64,000 nucleotides of DNA from Streptomyces sp. SAI-127 (lineage in GTDB: Bacteria > Actinomycetota > Actinomycetes > Streptomycetales > Streptomycetaceae), in assembly GCF_029894425.1 (NCBI RefSeq), contig NZ_JARXYJ010000001.1, forward strand, positions 7,894,501-7,958,500. Reading direction: 5' to 3'. The translations under genes were made by a program, and so were the position numbers. Positions within the stretch are counted from its first letter, which is position 1; each line of letters begins with the position of its first letter. The notes under the pieces are model-generated. The model was not told the DNA's origin and searched no databases. It was given only the letters and a program-made list of their open reading frames with translations. This document shows positions 1-7,791 of this stretch, piece by piece.

Positions 1-120
1 CCCGACTTCGTCCACGTCTTCTCCGGCGGTCGCATCGTCGAGTCCGGCGGCGCCGAGCTCGCCGACAAGCTGGAGAACGAGGGCTACGAGGCATACACGA
101 AGGGTGGCGTATCCGCGTGA
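1..120 (+). CDS. sufC: Fe-S cluster assembly ATPase SufC, C-terminal end (partial)
   Basis: The window opens inside a reading frame of 39 codons plus TGA. Its tail (FVHVFSGGRIVESGG, then a short helix ending YTKGG) is the usual C-terminus of SufC, the cytosolic ABC-type ATPase that drives SufBCD scaffold assembly. The Walker motifs lie outside the window, so the call rests on this tail and on the neighbour: the sufS start codon overlaps the stop by three bases, which is typical of a suf operon. Any other ABC ATPase tail is much less likely given sufS and sufU downstream. Confidence 0.85.
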   Translation, partial: PDFVHVFSGGRIVESGGAELADKLENEGYEAYTKGGVSA

Positions 121-1373
121 CGCAGCTGCCGGGCCTCCTCGACACCGAGGCGATCCGCAAGGACTTCCCCATCCTGGACCGTCAGGTCCACGACGGCCGG
201 AAGCTCGTGTACCTGGACAACGCGGCGACCTCGCAGAAGCCGCGCCAGGTGCTCGACGCCCTGAACGAGTACTACGAGCGCTACAACGCCAACGTCCACC
301 GCGGTGTGCATGTGCTCGCCGAGGAGGCCACGGCGCTGTACGAGGGCGCGCGCGACAAGGTCGCCGCCTTCATCAACGCGCCGAGCCGCGACGAGGTGAT
401 CTTCACCAAGAACGCCTCCGAGTCGCTCAACCTCGTGGCGAACATGCTGGGCTGGGCCGACGAGCCCTACCGCGTGGACCACGAGACCGAGATCGTCATC
501 ACGGAGATGGAGCACCACTCCAACATCGTGCCGTGGCAGCTGCTCGCGCAGCGCACGGGCGCGAAGCTGAAGTGGTTCGGCCTGACCGACGACGGCCGGC
601 TCGACCTGTCCAACATCGACGAGATCATCACCGAGAAGACGAAGATCGTCTCCTTCGTGCTGGTCTCCAACATCCTGGGCACGGTCAACCCGGTCGAGGC
701 GATAGTCCGCCGCGCGCAGGAGGTCGGCGCGCTGGTCTGCATCGATGCCTCGCAGGCCGCGCCGCACATGCCGCTGGACGTACAGGCCCTCCAGGCCGAC
801 TTCGTGGCCTTCACCGGTCACAAGATGTGCGGCCCGACGGGCATCGGCGTGCTCTGGGGCCGCCAGGAGCTCCTGGAGGACCTGCCGCCGTTCCTGGGCG
901 GCGGCGAGATGATCGAGACCGTGTCGATGCACTCGTCGACGTACGCCCCGGCGCCGCACAAGTTCGAGGCGGGCACGCCTCCGATCGCGCAGGCGGTCGG
1001 TCTGGGCGCCGCGATCGACTATCTGAACTCGATCGGCATGGACAAGATCCTCGCCCATGAGCACGCGATCACCGAGTACGCGGTGAAGCGCCTCACGGAG
1101 GTCCCGGACCTCAGGATCATCGGTCCCGCCACCGCCGAGGACCGGGGCGCGGCGATCTCCTTCACGCTCGGCGACATCCACCCGCACGACGTGGGCCAGG
1201 TCCTCGACGAGCAGGGCATCGCGGTCCGGGTCGGTCACCACTGCGCGCGGCCGGTCTGCCTCCGGTACGGAATTCCCGCGACCACGCGAGCGTCGTTCTA
1301 TCTGTACTCCACGCCGGCCGAGATCGACGCACTGGTCGAGGGGCTGGAGCACGTACGGAACTTCTTCGGCTGA
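117..1373 (+). CDS. sufS: Cysteine desulfurase SufS
   Basis: PLP-dependent cytosolic enzyme (418 aa, full length) that takes sulfur from L-cysteine as a persulfide for Fe-S cluster assembly. The PLP lysine is K236 in FTGHKMCGP. The persulfide cysteine is C376 in RVGHHCARPVC, the short-loop arrangement of group II (SufS) desulfurases rather than IscS/NifS. The EMEHHSN motif near residue 131 stacks on the cofactor. The GTG start at 117 overlaps the sufC stop, implying translational coupling. The acceptor protein SufU follows after 16 bases, so sulfur is probably handed to SufU as in Gram-positive bacteria. Confidence 0.96.
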   Translation: MTQLPGLLDTEAIRKDFPILDRQVHDGRKLVYLDNAATSQKPRQVLDALNEYYERYNANVHRGVHVLAEEATALYEGARDKVAAFINAPSRDEVIFTKNASESLNLVANMLGWADEPYRVDHETEIVITEMEHHSNIVPWQLLAQRTGAKLKWFGLTDDGRLDLSNIDEIITEKTKIVSFVLVSNILGTVNPVEAIVRRAQEVGALVCIDASQAAPHMPLDVQALQADFVAFTGHKMCGPTGIGVLWGRQELLEDLPPFLGGGEMIETVSMHSSTYAPAPHKFEAGTPPIAQAVGLGAAIDYLNSIGMDKILAHEHAITEYAVKRLTEVPDLRIIGPATAEDRGAAISFTLGDIHPHDVGQVLDEQGIAVRVGHHCARPVCLRYGIPATTRASFYLYSTPAEIDALVEGLEHVRNFFG

Positions 1374-1389
1374 AGGGCGTGCTGAAACC

Positions 1390-1860
1390 GTGAAGCTGGA
1401 CTCGATGTACCAGGAAGTCATCCTGGACCACTACAAGCACCCGCACGGGCGTGGTCTGAGGGATGGCGACGCCGAGGTGCACCATGTGAACCCGACGTGC
1501 GGCGACGAGATCACCCTCCGTGTGAAGTACGACGGCACGACGATCGAGGACGTCTCGTACGAGGGCCAGGGCTGCTCGATCAGCCAGGCCAGCGCGTCCG
1601 TCCTGAACGATCTGCTGGTCGGCAAGGACCTGGCGGAGGCGCAGAAGATCCAGGAGACCTTCCTGGAACTGATGCAGTCGAAGGGCAGGATCGAGCCCGA
1701 CGACGCGATGGAAGAGGTGCTGGAGGACGCGGTCGCGTTCGCCGGTGTCTCCAAGTACCCGGCCCGGGTCAAGTGCGCCCTCCTCAGCTGGATGGCCTGG
1801 AAGGACGCGACGGCCCAGGCGCTGGGCGCCGACGCCGACGCCGAAAGGAAAACGGCATGA
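1390..1860 (+). CDS. sufU: Fe-S assembly sulfur-transfer protein SufU
   Basis: NifU-like protein of 156 aa with the three conserved cysteines of SufU: C37 (NPTCGDE), C62 (GQGCSIS) and C129 (RVKCALLSW), plus D39, which together bind zinc. In Gram-positive bacteria SufU accepts the persulfide from SufS. It is the SufU type, not IscU, because it has the insertion between the second and third cysteines. The GTG start lies 16 bases after sufS. The ATG of the next gene overlaps its stop, so sufS-sufU-DUF59 read as one unit. Confidence 0.95.
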   Translation: MKLDSMYQEVILDHYKHPHGRGLRDGDAEVHHVNPTCGDEITLRVKYDGTTIEDVSYEGQGCSISQASASVLNDLLVGKDLAEAQKIQETFLELMQSKGRIEPDDAMEEVLEDAVAFAGVSKYPARVKCALLSWMAWKDATAQALGADADAERKTA

Positions 1861-2189
1861 GCGAGACCGTTGAGATGAAGCCGGCCTCGGAGGAAGAGGT
1901 CCGCGAGGCGCTGTACGACGTCGTCGACCCCGAGCTGGGCATCGACGTCGTCAACCTCGGCCTGATCTACGGCATCCACATCGACGACGCGAACATCGCG
2001 ACCCTCGACATGACCCTGACCTCGGCGGCCTGCCCGCTGACGGACGTCATCGAGGACCAGGCCAAGTCCGCCACGGACGGCCTCGTGAGCGAACTCCGCA
2101 TCAACTGGGTGTGGATGCCGCCGTGGGGGCCGGACAAGATCACGGACGACGGCCGGGAGCAGCTTCGGGCGCTCGGCTTCAACGTCTGA
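1857..2189 (+). CDS. DUF59 / MIP18-family metal-sulfur cluster assembly factor (SufT-like)
   Basis: 110-residue protein spanning the DUF59 fold, with the family signature DPELGIDVVNLGLIY near residue 22 and the conserved cysteine in TSAACPLTD. Proteins of this family act late in Fe-S protein maturation and are encoded at the ends of suf operons. The ATG overlaps the sufU stop (ATGA), and a strong hairpin terminator follows 17 bases after its own stop, so this is the last gene of the suf operon. Confidence 0.92.
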   Translation: MSETVEMKPASEEEVREALYDVVDPELGIDVVNLGLIYGIHIDDANIATLDMTLTSAACPLTDVIEDQAKSATDGLVSELRINWVWMPPWGPDKITDDGREQLRALGFNV

Positions 2190-2206
2190 GCGACCCCGTT
2201 CGTGGG

Positions 2207-2239
2207 AAAGCGGCGGCACCTGCCGGGTGCCGCCGCTTT
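2207..2239. terminator. Intrinsic terminator of the suf operon, probably bidirectional
   Basis: A perfect 14-bp stem (2207-2220 with 2226-2239) encloses a 5-base loop. The arms start AAA and end TTT, so the hairpin has a short U tract in both directions. It sits between the convergent suf operon and the AbfB-domain gene and can end both transcripts. Confidence 0.88.
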
Positions 2240-2258
2240 CCTGTGCTCATACGCCGAC

Positions 2259-3077
2259 TCAGGCCAGCCCGCCCACCAGCTGGAACGAGGAGTCCGCCAG
2301 GTACTGGGAGCTGTACTCGAAGCGTTCGAGGCGGACCACGAAGTTCTGGTGGCGGAGGAAGTAGCCGGGGTAGTTGACCGACTCCAGCATTTTCGCGCCG
2401 GAGTAGGAGGAGTCCCGGGGGCAGAACGTGGCGTCCTGCCTGAAGAGGGAGGAGCCGTCGTTGCGGTCGGCCCGCAGGACGAAGTCGCGGTGGCGCAGGT
2501 ACTTGCCGTCGTGGGTGGTGAAGGAGTAACAGGAGCTGTTCGCCAGGCCCTTGACCTGGGTGAAGGTGGCGTCCTCGCGGAATTCCGAGCCGCCGACCGG
2601 GTCCAGGCCCACATAGCCGTCGTCCACGTGCCAGTACCGGGCGGGGTAGTTGACCGAGCGGACCGAGCGGTAGGTCACGGAAGGGCGCGGCTTCGACGAA
2701 CTGCCCTTGGACGCCGTGGACTTGGGCGGCTTCGGGTTGGCCGTGACCGTGGCGGTGGGTTCGGATCCCTGCTGCCGGGGACTCCGGGGCGTGGGGGACA
2801 CCGACGAGAGGCCGCTGTCGCCCGGCGGAGGCGTGGTGACCGCGGGGGGCTGCGAGGAGAAGGAGATCAGGCCGGATCCCTCGTCCCGCGCGGTTTTCGA
2901 CGGTCCGCCGGTTTCGTTGTCCGTGGCGGCTATCGCCGCCACACAGGCGACGATCGTGGCCACCGCCAACGCTCCGGCGAGATAGAGCCGTCGGGTGCCG
3001 GGCGTGCGGGAGGTGTCCAACGTCCAGCCGTTCTCCCAGGGGCGGTCCTGGGGCGGCCGGGACTTGTCTTCGGGCAT
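2259..3077 (-). CDS. Membrane-anchored protein with AbfB (arabinose-binding) domain
   Basis: 272 aa. Residues 1-30 are hydrophilic, 31-52 form one membrane segment (LYLAGALAVATIVACVAAIA), then a Ser/Pro/Thr-rich linker of about 80 residues leads to a C-terminal domain with the repeated aromatic pattern SVNYPARYWHVDDG / HRDFVLRADRN / SVNYPGYFLRHQNF typical of the AbfB beta-trefoil found in alpha-L-arabinofuranosidases. No catalytic domain is present, so it is likely a surface-displayed carbohydrate-binding protein. The start at 3077 is chosen because GGAGGAAC precedes it; an upstream ATG at 3170 has no good ribosome site. The ligand (arabinan side chains) is inferred from the family. Confidence 0.8.
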   Translation of the reverse strand: MPEDKSRPPQDRPWENGWTLDTSRTPGTRRLYLAGALAVATIVACVAAIAATDNETGGPSKTARDEGSGLISFSSQPPAVTTPPPGDSGLSSVSPTPRSPRQQGSEPTATVTANPKPPKSTASKGSSSKPRPSVTYRSVRSVNYPARYWHVDDGYVGLDPVGGSEFREDATFTQVKGLANSSCYSFTTHDGKYLRHRDFVLRADRNDGSSLFRQDATFCPRDSSYSGAKMLESVNYPGYFLRHQNFVVRLERFEYSSQYLADSSFQLVGGLA

Positions 3078-3333
3078 GCGCTGTTCCTCCGGCGCGGCGC
3101 GAGGCGACGTGCCGCTGCTGTGGTGGCGCGGTATGTGAATGGTGAAACACAAGTGGTTCCGGGGGAACACTAGTGGTTACCGGCGGTCCCGAGCAGCCCT
3201 TTGAACCGGCTGGTTTCCACATTCCTCTCTCAGTGGGCTCTCGGCTGATGGTCGATCAGATACGACGCTGCGCCGCCATGTTGGGGGAACGGCTGCTGAG
3301 CGGTGGCTGCGGACCCGGTTCCGGGCTCCGTTA

Positions 3334-3347
3334 TGTACGCTTGTACA
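3334..3347. promoter_or_regulatory. Probable TetR operator over the SMR gene start
   Basis: The inverted repeat TGTAC-GCTT-GTACA ends two bases before the ATG of the SMR pump. No ribosome site is visible upstream of that ATG, so the transcript may be leaderless and the repeat would lie across the core promoter. The TetR gene translated with the pump is the obvious candidate repressor (inference). Confidence 0.55.
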
Positions 3348-3348
3348 C

Positions 3349-3669
3349 ATGGGATACCTGCTGCTCGCCGGAGCCATCGCCGCCGAGGTCGGAGCGACCA
3401 CGGCCATGAAGTACACCGAGGGCTTCAGCCGGCTCGGGCCCTCGCTGCTGACCGTGCTGGGGTACGTCCTCTCCTTCGCGCTGCTGGCCCAGACGCTCAA
3501 GTCGGTGTCGGTCGGCACCGCCTACGCGATCTGGGCCGGGGTGGGCACCGCGGCCATCGCCGGCATCGGGATGCTCTTCCTCGGGGAGGGGATGACGGCC
3601 ACCAAGGCCGCCGGGATCGCGCTGATCATCGTGGGGGTCGTGGTGCTGAACCTGGGCGGGGCGCACTGA
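3349..3669 (+). CDS. Small multidrug resistance (SMR) family efflux protein
   Basis: 106 aa with four membrane helices and the SMR hallmarks: the essential membrane glutamate E13 in AAEVGA near the N-terminus, the SVGTAYAIWAGVGTA motif of helix 3 (about residues 53-67), and a C-terminal hydrophobic helix. Proteins of this family work as antiparallel dimers exchanging cationic drugs, quaternary ammonium compounds or guanidinium for protons. The gene is followed directly (TGATG overlap) by a TetR regulator, which fits a drug-inducible pump. The exact substrate cannot be read from sequence. Confidence 0.93.
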   Translation: MGYLLLAGAIAAEVGATTAMKYTEGFSRLGPSLLTVLGYVLSFALLAQTLKSVSVGTAYAIWAGVGTAAIAGIGMLFLGEGMTATKAAGIALIIVGVVVLNLGGAH

Positions 3670-4217
3670 TGGCCCGGCGGCACGACCCCGAGCGCCGGCA
3701 GCGGATCATCGACGCGGCCATCCGGGTCGTGGGGGAGAAGGGGCTCGCGGGGCTCAGTCACCGCAGCGCCGCCGCCGAGGCCGATGTGCCGCTCGGTTCG
3801 ACGACGTACCACTTCAAGAGCCTCGACGAGCTGATGGTCGCCGCGCTGCGCCAGGCCGGCGAGGGCTTCGCCAAGGTGGTCGCCGCGCACGGCGCCCTGG
3901 ACGACCCCGGCGGTGACCTGGCCACCGACCTCGCCCGGGTGCTCGGCGACTGGCTCGGCGGCGACCGCACCGGCGTCGAGCTGGAGTACGAGCTCTACCT
4001 CGCCGCCCTGCGCCGCCCCGCCCTGCGCCCCGTCGCCGCCGAATGGGCCGACGACTTCGCCGAACGCCTCACCCGCCGCACGGACCCGGTCACGGCACGG
4101 GCCCTGGTCGCCCTGGCCGACGGGATCTGCCTACAGGTCCTGCTGACCGGGGCGCCGTACGACGAGGGGTACGCACGCGAGGTGCTGGGACGGGTGATCC
4201 CCGCCGGCCGCGGGTGA
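3669..4217 (+). CDS. TetR-family transcriptional regulator of the SMR pump
   Basis: 182 aa. Residues 8-55 form the TetR helix-turn-helix: RIIDAAIRVVGEKGLAGLSH, then AEADVPLGSTTYHFKSLDEL with the conserved YHF recognition end. The C-terminal half is a ligand-binding/dimer domain without a recognisable signature. The start codon overlaps the stop of the SMR gene, so the two are co-transcribed; autoregulation through the TGTAC inverted repeat at 3334 is likely. The last eight codons (RVIPAGRG) are formed by the first unit of a degenerate repeat array that continues downstream, so the native C-terminus may have been remodelled by repeat expansion. Confidence 0.9.
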   Translation: MARRHDPERRQRIIDAAIRVVGEKGLAGLSHRSAAAEADVPLGSTTYHFKSLDELMVAALRQAGEGFAKVVAAHGALDDPGGDLATDLARVLGDWLGGDRTGVELEYELYLAALRRPALRPVAAEWADDFAERLTRRTDPVTARALVALADGICLQVLLTGAPYDEGYAREVLGRVIPAGRG

Positions 4218-4411
4218 TCGCCGCCGGCCGGGTGGTCCCCGCCGACAGCGGGTGGTTGCCGTTGGCCGGGGTGATGCCGGCTGGCCGGGGTGGTCCCCCC
4301 TCGGCCCGGGCGGTTTCCGCCGACCGAGGGTGGTCCCCCTCGGCCCGGGGGTCCGCACCGACCGCCGGTGACCCCCGTCGGTCCGGGTGATCCGTGCCGG
4401 GCCAGGTGATC
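4192..4411. repeat. Degenerate GC-rich tandem repeat (about 11 units of 17-22 bp)
   Basis: Successive units approximate GGGTGATCCCCGCCGGCCG, with variants in which GATC becomes GGTC or CCGCCGG becomes CCCTCGG. The first unit encodes the end of the TetR protein; the rest fill most of the 301-base gap before dapD. Nothing else in 4218-4518 looks coding. The last 100 bases before dapD presumably carry its promoter, but I see no clear -35/-10 pair. Confidence 0.65.
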
Positions 4412-4518
4412 TTCTTCTGGGTGTCGCGTGAGGGCGTCCGGGGGGTCGGGGTGCTCGACTCCTGAGACGTCCCGCGCAGGGTTCGCATCGTGTGGCCTGT
4501 GCCGGTTAGGTTTCCCTC

Positions 4519-5508
4519 ATGACCGACACGACTGCTCCGCGCACCACCGGCGCCATCGCCGCAGGCCTCGCCACCGTCGCCGCCGACGGCACTGTTCTCG
4601 ACACCTGGTTCCCCGCCCCCGAACTCTCGAACGAGCCCGGCCCCGCCGGTACCGAGCGGCTGTCGGCCGAGAAGGCCGTCGAACTGCTCGGCGAAGGTGC
4701 CGCCAAGGCGATCGGCCCGGACGCCCGCCGTGGCGTCGAGGTGATCGCGGTCCGCACGGTCATCGCCTCCCTCGACGAGAAGCCGCTCGACACGCACGAC
4801 GCCTACCTGCGTCTGCACCTGCTCTCGCACCGTCTGGTCCAGCCGCACGGCCAGAGCCTGGACGGCATCTTCGGCCTCCTCCCCAACGTCGCCTGGACCT
4901 CGCTCGGCCCGGTCGCCGTGGACGAGATCGAGACGGTGCGGCTCAACGCCCGCGCCGAGGGCCTGTACCTCACCGTCACCTCGGTCGACAAGTTCCCGCG
5001 CATGACGGACTACGTGGCCCCCAAGGGCGTCCGGATCGCCGACGCCGACCGGGTCCGCCTCGGCGCGCACCTCGCCGCCGGCACCACCGTCATGCACGAG
5101 GGCTTCGTCAACTTCAACGCCGGCACGCTCGGCACGTCGATGGTCGAGGGCCGTATCTCCGCCGGCGTCGTGGTCGGCGACGGCTCCGACATCGGTGGCG
5201 GCGCGTCGACGATGGGCACGCTCTCCGGTGGCGGCAACGTCCGCATCACCATCGGCGAGCGCTGCCTGATCGGCGCCGAGGCGGGCGTCGGCATCGCGCT
5301 CGGCGACGAGTGCGTCGTCGAGGCCGGTCTCTACGTCACCGCGGGCACCCGGGTCACCATGCCCGACGGCCAGATCGTCAAGGCCCGTGAGCTGAGCGGC
5401 GCCTCGAACATCCTCTTCCGCCGCAACTCGGTCACCGGCACGGTCGAGGCCCGCCCGAACAACGCGGTCTGGGGCGGCCTCAACGACATCCTGCACAGCC
5501 ACAACTGA
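4519..5508 (+). CDS. dapD: 2,3,4,5-tetrahydropyridine-2,6-dicarboxylate N-succinyltransferase
   Basis: 329 aa, the long actinobacterial form. It succinylates tetrahydrodipicolinate in the lysine/meso-diaminopimelate pathway, feeding peptidoglycan and protein synthesis in the cytosol. The central part (about residues 165-275) carries the hexapeptide left-handed beta-helix repeats (for example [20 protein letters not shown] and [19 protein letters not shown]), and the C-terminus has the family ending [12 protein letters not shown]. The gene stands alone; dapA lies about 2.3 kb downstream on the other strand with a sigma factor pair between them. Confidence 0.96.
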   Translation: MTDTTAPRTTGAIAAGLATVAADGTVLDTWFPAPELSNEPGPAGTERLSAEKAVELLGEGAAKAIGPDARRGVEVIAVRTVIASLDEKPLDTHDAYLRLHLLSHRLVQPHGQSLDGIFGLLPNVAWTSLGPVAVDEIETVRLNARAEGLYLTVTSVDKFPRMTDYVAPKGVRIADADRVRLGAHLAAGTTVMHEGFVNFNAGTLGTSMVEGRISAGVVVGDGSDIGGGASTMGTLSGGGNVRITIGERCLIGAEAGVGIALGDECVVEAGLYVTAGTRVTMPDGQIVKARELSGASNILFRRNSVTGTVEARPNNAVWGGLNDILHSHN

Positions 5509-5634
5509 GCCGCTCCCGGCGCCAGAGAAGATCACTTACGGGTTACCCGGCGTGACCTCGGAGGTGTTTCAGCAGATGAACGGGTGGACGCAGAGTCCGA
5601 TCAGAAGCCGAAACGACGAACGAGGGGTCGAGCG

Positions 5635-5850
5635 ATGAGGAATGTGCGGAAGAGGGCCGTGAGGGGCGGGCTGACGGTGCTGGCGACGGTGTGTCTCGTG
5701 CCCGCCGGCAGCGCGCACGCCGACGAGACCAACACCGCCTCGCACAACGGGCCCCGGGTCGGCCTGGTCAACGTCGGCCAGGTCGACGACCCGATGGAGG
5801 ATGTGCTGGAGCACCTGCTGCTGATCGGCGACGGGTACTCCTGGAACTGA
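5635..5850 (+). CDS. Small secreted peptide of unknown function
   Basis: 71 aa. A Sec signal peptide is clear: basic MRNVRKRAVR, a hydrophobic run GGLTVLATVCLVPAG, and the cleavage motif SAHADE (predicted cut after HA). The mature part is about 40 residues, acidic, and ends with LEHLLLIGDGYSWN; no family is recognised. The start at 5635 is preferred over an upstream frame extension because the signal peptide begins there and GAGGGG lies just upstream. A strong terminator follows, so the gene forms its own short transcript. It may be an extracytoplasmic signal or a surface peptide; this is not established. Confidence 0.75.
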   Translation: MRNVRKRAVRGGLTVLATVCLVPAGSAHADETNTASHNGPRVGLVNVGQVDDPMEDVLEHLLLIGDGYSWN

Positions 5851-5867
5851 CCCGCGACCCCGTGGGG

Positions 5868-5909
5868 AAGTCGCCGTAGCGGATCGCATTCCGCTACGGC
5901 GACTTTTTT
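5868..5909 (+). terminator. Strong intrinsic terminator
   Basis: Perfect 16-bp stem (5868-5883 with 5890-5905) with a 6-base loop; the descending arm runs into six consecutive T residues (5904-5909). It ends the transcript of the small secreted peptide. Confidence 0.92.
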
Positions 5910-5998
5910 CGTGGCGGTGGCATAGCGGCGGGCCACGGCACGCGTCACAAGGGTCGGAGGGGCGGCGCACAGGCGTCGCCGGGGAAGAGAAGGTGACG

Positions 5999-6568
5999 AT
6001 GAATGCCGAAGGGCTGGAGAGTTTCCGGGACTTCGTGGACAGCAGGTCGTCCGCCCTGCTGAAGACCGCTGTGCTGCTGTGCGGGGGAGACCAGCACGCC
6101 GGTGAGGACCTGTTGCAGAACGCCCTGGTCAAGACGGCCGGGCGGTGGCAGAAGATCGACGAGCCCGAGGCCTATGTGCGGCAGGTCCTCTACCGCCAGC
6201 AGGTCAGCCGCTGGCGGCTGAAGTGGCCCCGCCGCGAGGTCAGTGTCGCCGAGCCGCCCGAACCTCCGGGCAGCGGCGAGCCCGGCGCCGACACCGCCGC
6301 CGCGGCCGAACTGCGCCTGGTGATGCGCCAGGCCCTCTCCCGGCTCACCGCACGCCAGCGCACCGTCCTGGTGCTGCGCTACTTCGAGGACCTGCCGGAG
6401 GCCGACGTGGCGCGGCTGCTCGGCTGCTCCGTCGGCACCGTACGGTCCACCACCCACCGTTCGCTGGACCGGCTGCGGCAGCTCGCGCCCGAACTGGCCG
6501 CCCTCGGGCCCGCCCAGGCCGAGCGGCTCGAGTCCCGTGACTACTCGCCCGTGGAGGTGCGTCAGTGA
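5999..6568 (+). CDS. SigE-family (ECF-type) RNA polymerase sigma factor
   Basis: 189 aa. Region 2 is near the N-terminus (DFVDSRSSALLKTAVLLCGG, then AGEDLLQNALVKTAGRWQKI), region 4 in the last third (LSRLTARQRTVLVLRYFEDL and ADVARLLGCSVGTVRSTTHR as helix-turn-helix). This pattern is the Streptomyces SigE-family group (TIGR02983). The ATG at 5999 is chosen because AGAAGG lies five bases upstream; the GTG at 5993 is too close to that site. The downstream membrane protein overlaps by GTGA and is probably its regulator. Regulon unknown. Confidence 0.9.
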   Translation: MNAEGLESFRDFVDSRSSALLKTAVLLCGGDQHAGEDLLQNALVKTAGRWQKIDEPEAYVRQVLYRQQVSRWRLKWPRREVSVAEPPEPPGSGEPGADTAAAAELRLVMRQALSRLTARQRTVLVLRYFEDLPEADVARLLGCSVGTVRSTTHRSLDRLRQLAPELAALGPAQAERLESRDYSPVEVRQ

Positions 6569-7791
6569 ACGTCGACGACATCGTGCGCGACGCCCTGCGC
6601 GAGCAGGCCGCCGAACAGCCCCCGGCGGCAGTGGGGTTCGCCGACCGGGTGCTCGCCGTCCGGCGCCGCCGCCGTAACCACAGGATCGCGGCCGCCGCGG
6701 TCGTCACGGTGGCCGTGGTCGCCGTCGGGGTCGGGGTGCCGCTGCTGGACTCCGGCAAGCACGACGTACGGCCCTCGGGTGGCGGTGGCGTCGTGGTGGA
6801 GAAGAAGACGAAGGCCCACCCCGACCAGTCGCCACCGCGCGAGGAGATCTCCGTCGGGGGCACGACCCTGGCCGGCTACTTCATCCCGGAGACGGTCAAG
6901 AAGACCGCGGAGACCGCCGTCTACCAGCGCACCTACCACCTGCTGAACCCGAGGACCGGCAAGTACGCCAAGACCGTGGACTGGTCCTGGGTCGCCGTCG
7001 CGCCCGGCGGGAAGACCGCCGCCGTCCTCGAACAGGACCTGCCCGCCTCGCGGATCGGCCTGCTCGATCTGACCACCGGCAAGGTCGAGCGGTGGCTCCC
7101 GGTCGAACGCGGGGTCGGCGGGCTCGCCTTCTCCCGCGACGGCCGCAAGCTGGTCGCGACGACGTACACCAAGAATCCCGATCTGCGGGTCAAGTCGAAC
7201 GGCGGCGACGGCTGGGGCCAGGACTGGACGTCGAGCCGCACCGGCTTCTACGTCCTCGACGTGGCCTCCGGGAAGGGCGCCTGGAGCGAGGTGAAGCTCG
7301 CCGACGACGACGGCGAGCTCGCGGGCACCTTCATCAACTCCCGCCAGGACTTCGCCATCACCGACGACGGCCTGCACGTCTGGTCCGGGAACCCCATGGG
7401 GGACATCGGCAAGGAGTTCTGGGATCTCAAGGGCAACAAGGTCCCCGCGCCGGCGAACGACAAGTACCTGGAGTGGTTCGTGGACGCGGGGAAGTCGCCG
7501 GACGGCAGCCTCGTCGCCGGTGACTTCGCGGGCGAGAAGTGGAAGACCTCCTCCTGGATCGTCGATGCCGCGACCGGCGCGAAGACCGAGGTGCGCGGGC
7601 AGCAGCTGCTCGCCTGGGTGGGCAACAAGCAGCTCATCGCCTGGGACATCGGCAGGAACGACAAGAGCGAGTTCCATCAGCGGCTCGTGCTGATCACCAT
7701 CGGCAGCGACAAGGAGGTTCCGCTCAGCGGCTTCCGGGAGGGGAACGACGGGGACGCCGGACGCTGGGAGCCGGTCTTCGCCCAGCCCTGA
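6565..7791 (+). CDS. Single-span membrane protein, probable regulator of the adjacent sigma factor
   Basis: 408 aa. A basic cytosolic segment of about 40 residues (VLAVRRRRRNHR) precedes one membrane helix at 41-61. The remaining 340 residues are extracytoplasmic with repeated WD/beta-propeller-like strands (DLTTGKVERWLPV, DVASGKGAWSEV, DAATGAKTEVRG). The GTG start overlaps the sigma-factor stop, the usual arrangement for an ECF sigma with its anti-sigma partner. I see no zinc-binding HxxxCxxC motif, so if it is an anti-sigma factor it is not of the ZAS type. The signal sensed is unknown. Confidence 0.7.
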   Translation: MNVDDIVRDALREQAAEQPPAAVGFADRVLAVRRRRRNHRIAAAAVVTVAVVAVGVGVPLLDSGKHDVRPSGGGGVVVEKKTKAHPDQSPPREEISVGGTTLAGYFIPETVKKTAETAVYQRTYHLLNPRTGKYAKTVDWSWVAVAPGGKTAAVLEQDLPASRIGLLDLTTGKVERWLPVERGVGGLAFSRDGRKLVATTYTKNPDLRVKSNGGDGWGQDWTSSRTGFYVLDVASGKGAWSEVKLADDDGELAGTFINSRQDFAITDDGLHVWSGNPMGDIGKEFWDLKGNKVPAPANDKYLEWFVDAGKSPDGSLVAGDFAGEKWKTSSWIVDAATGAKTEVRGQQLLAWVGNKQLIAWDIGRNDKSEFHQRLVLITIGSDKEVPLSGFREGNDGDAGRWEPVFAQP

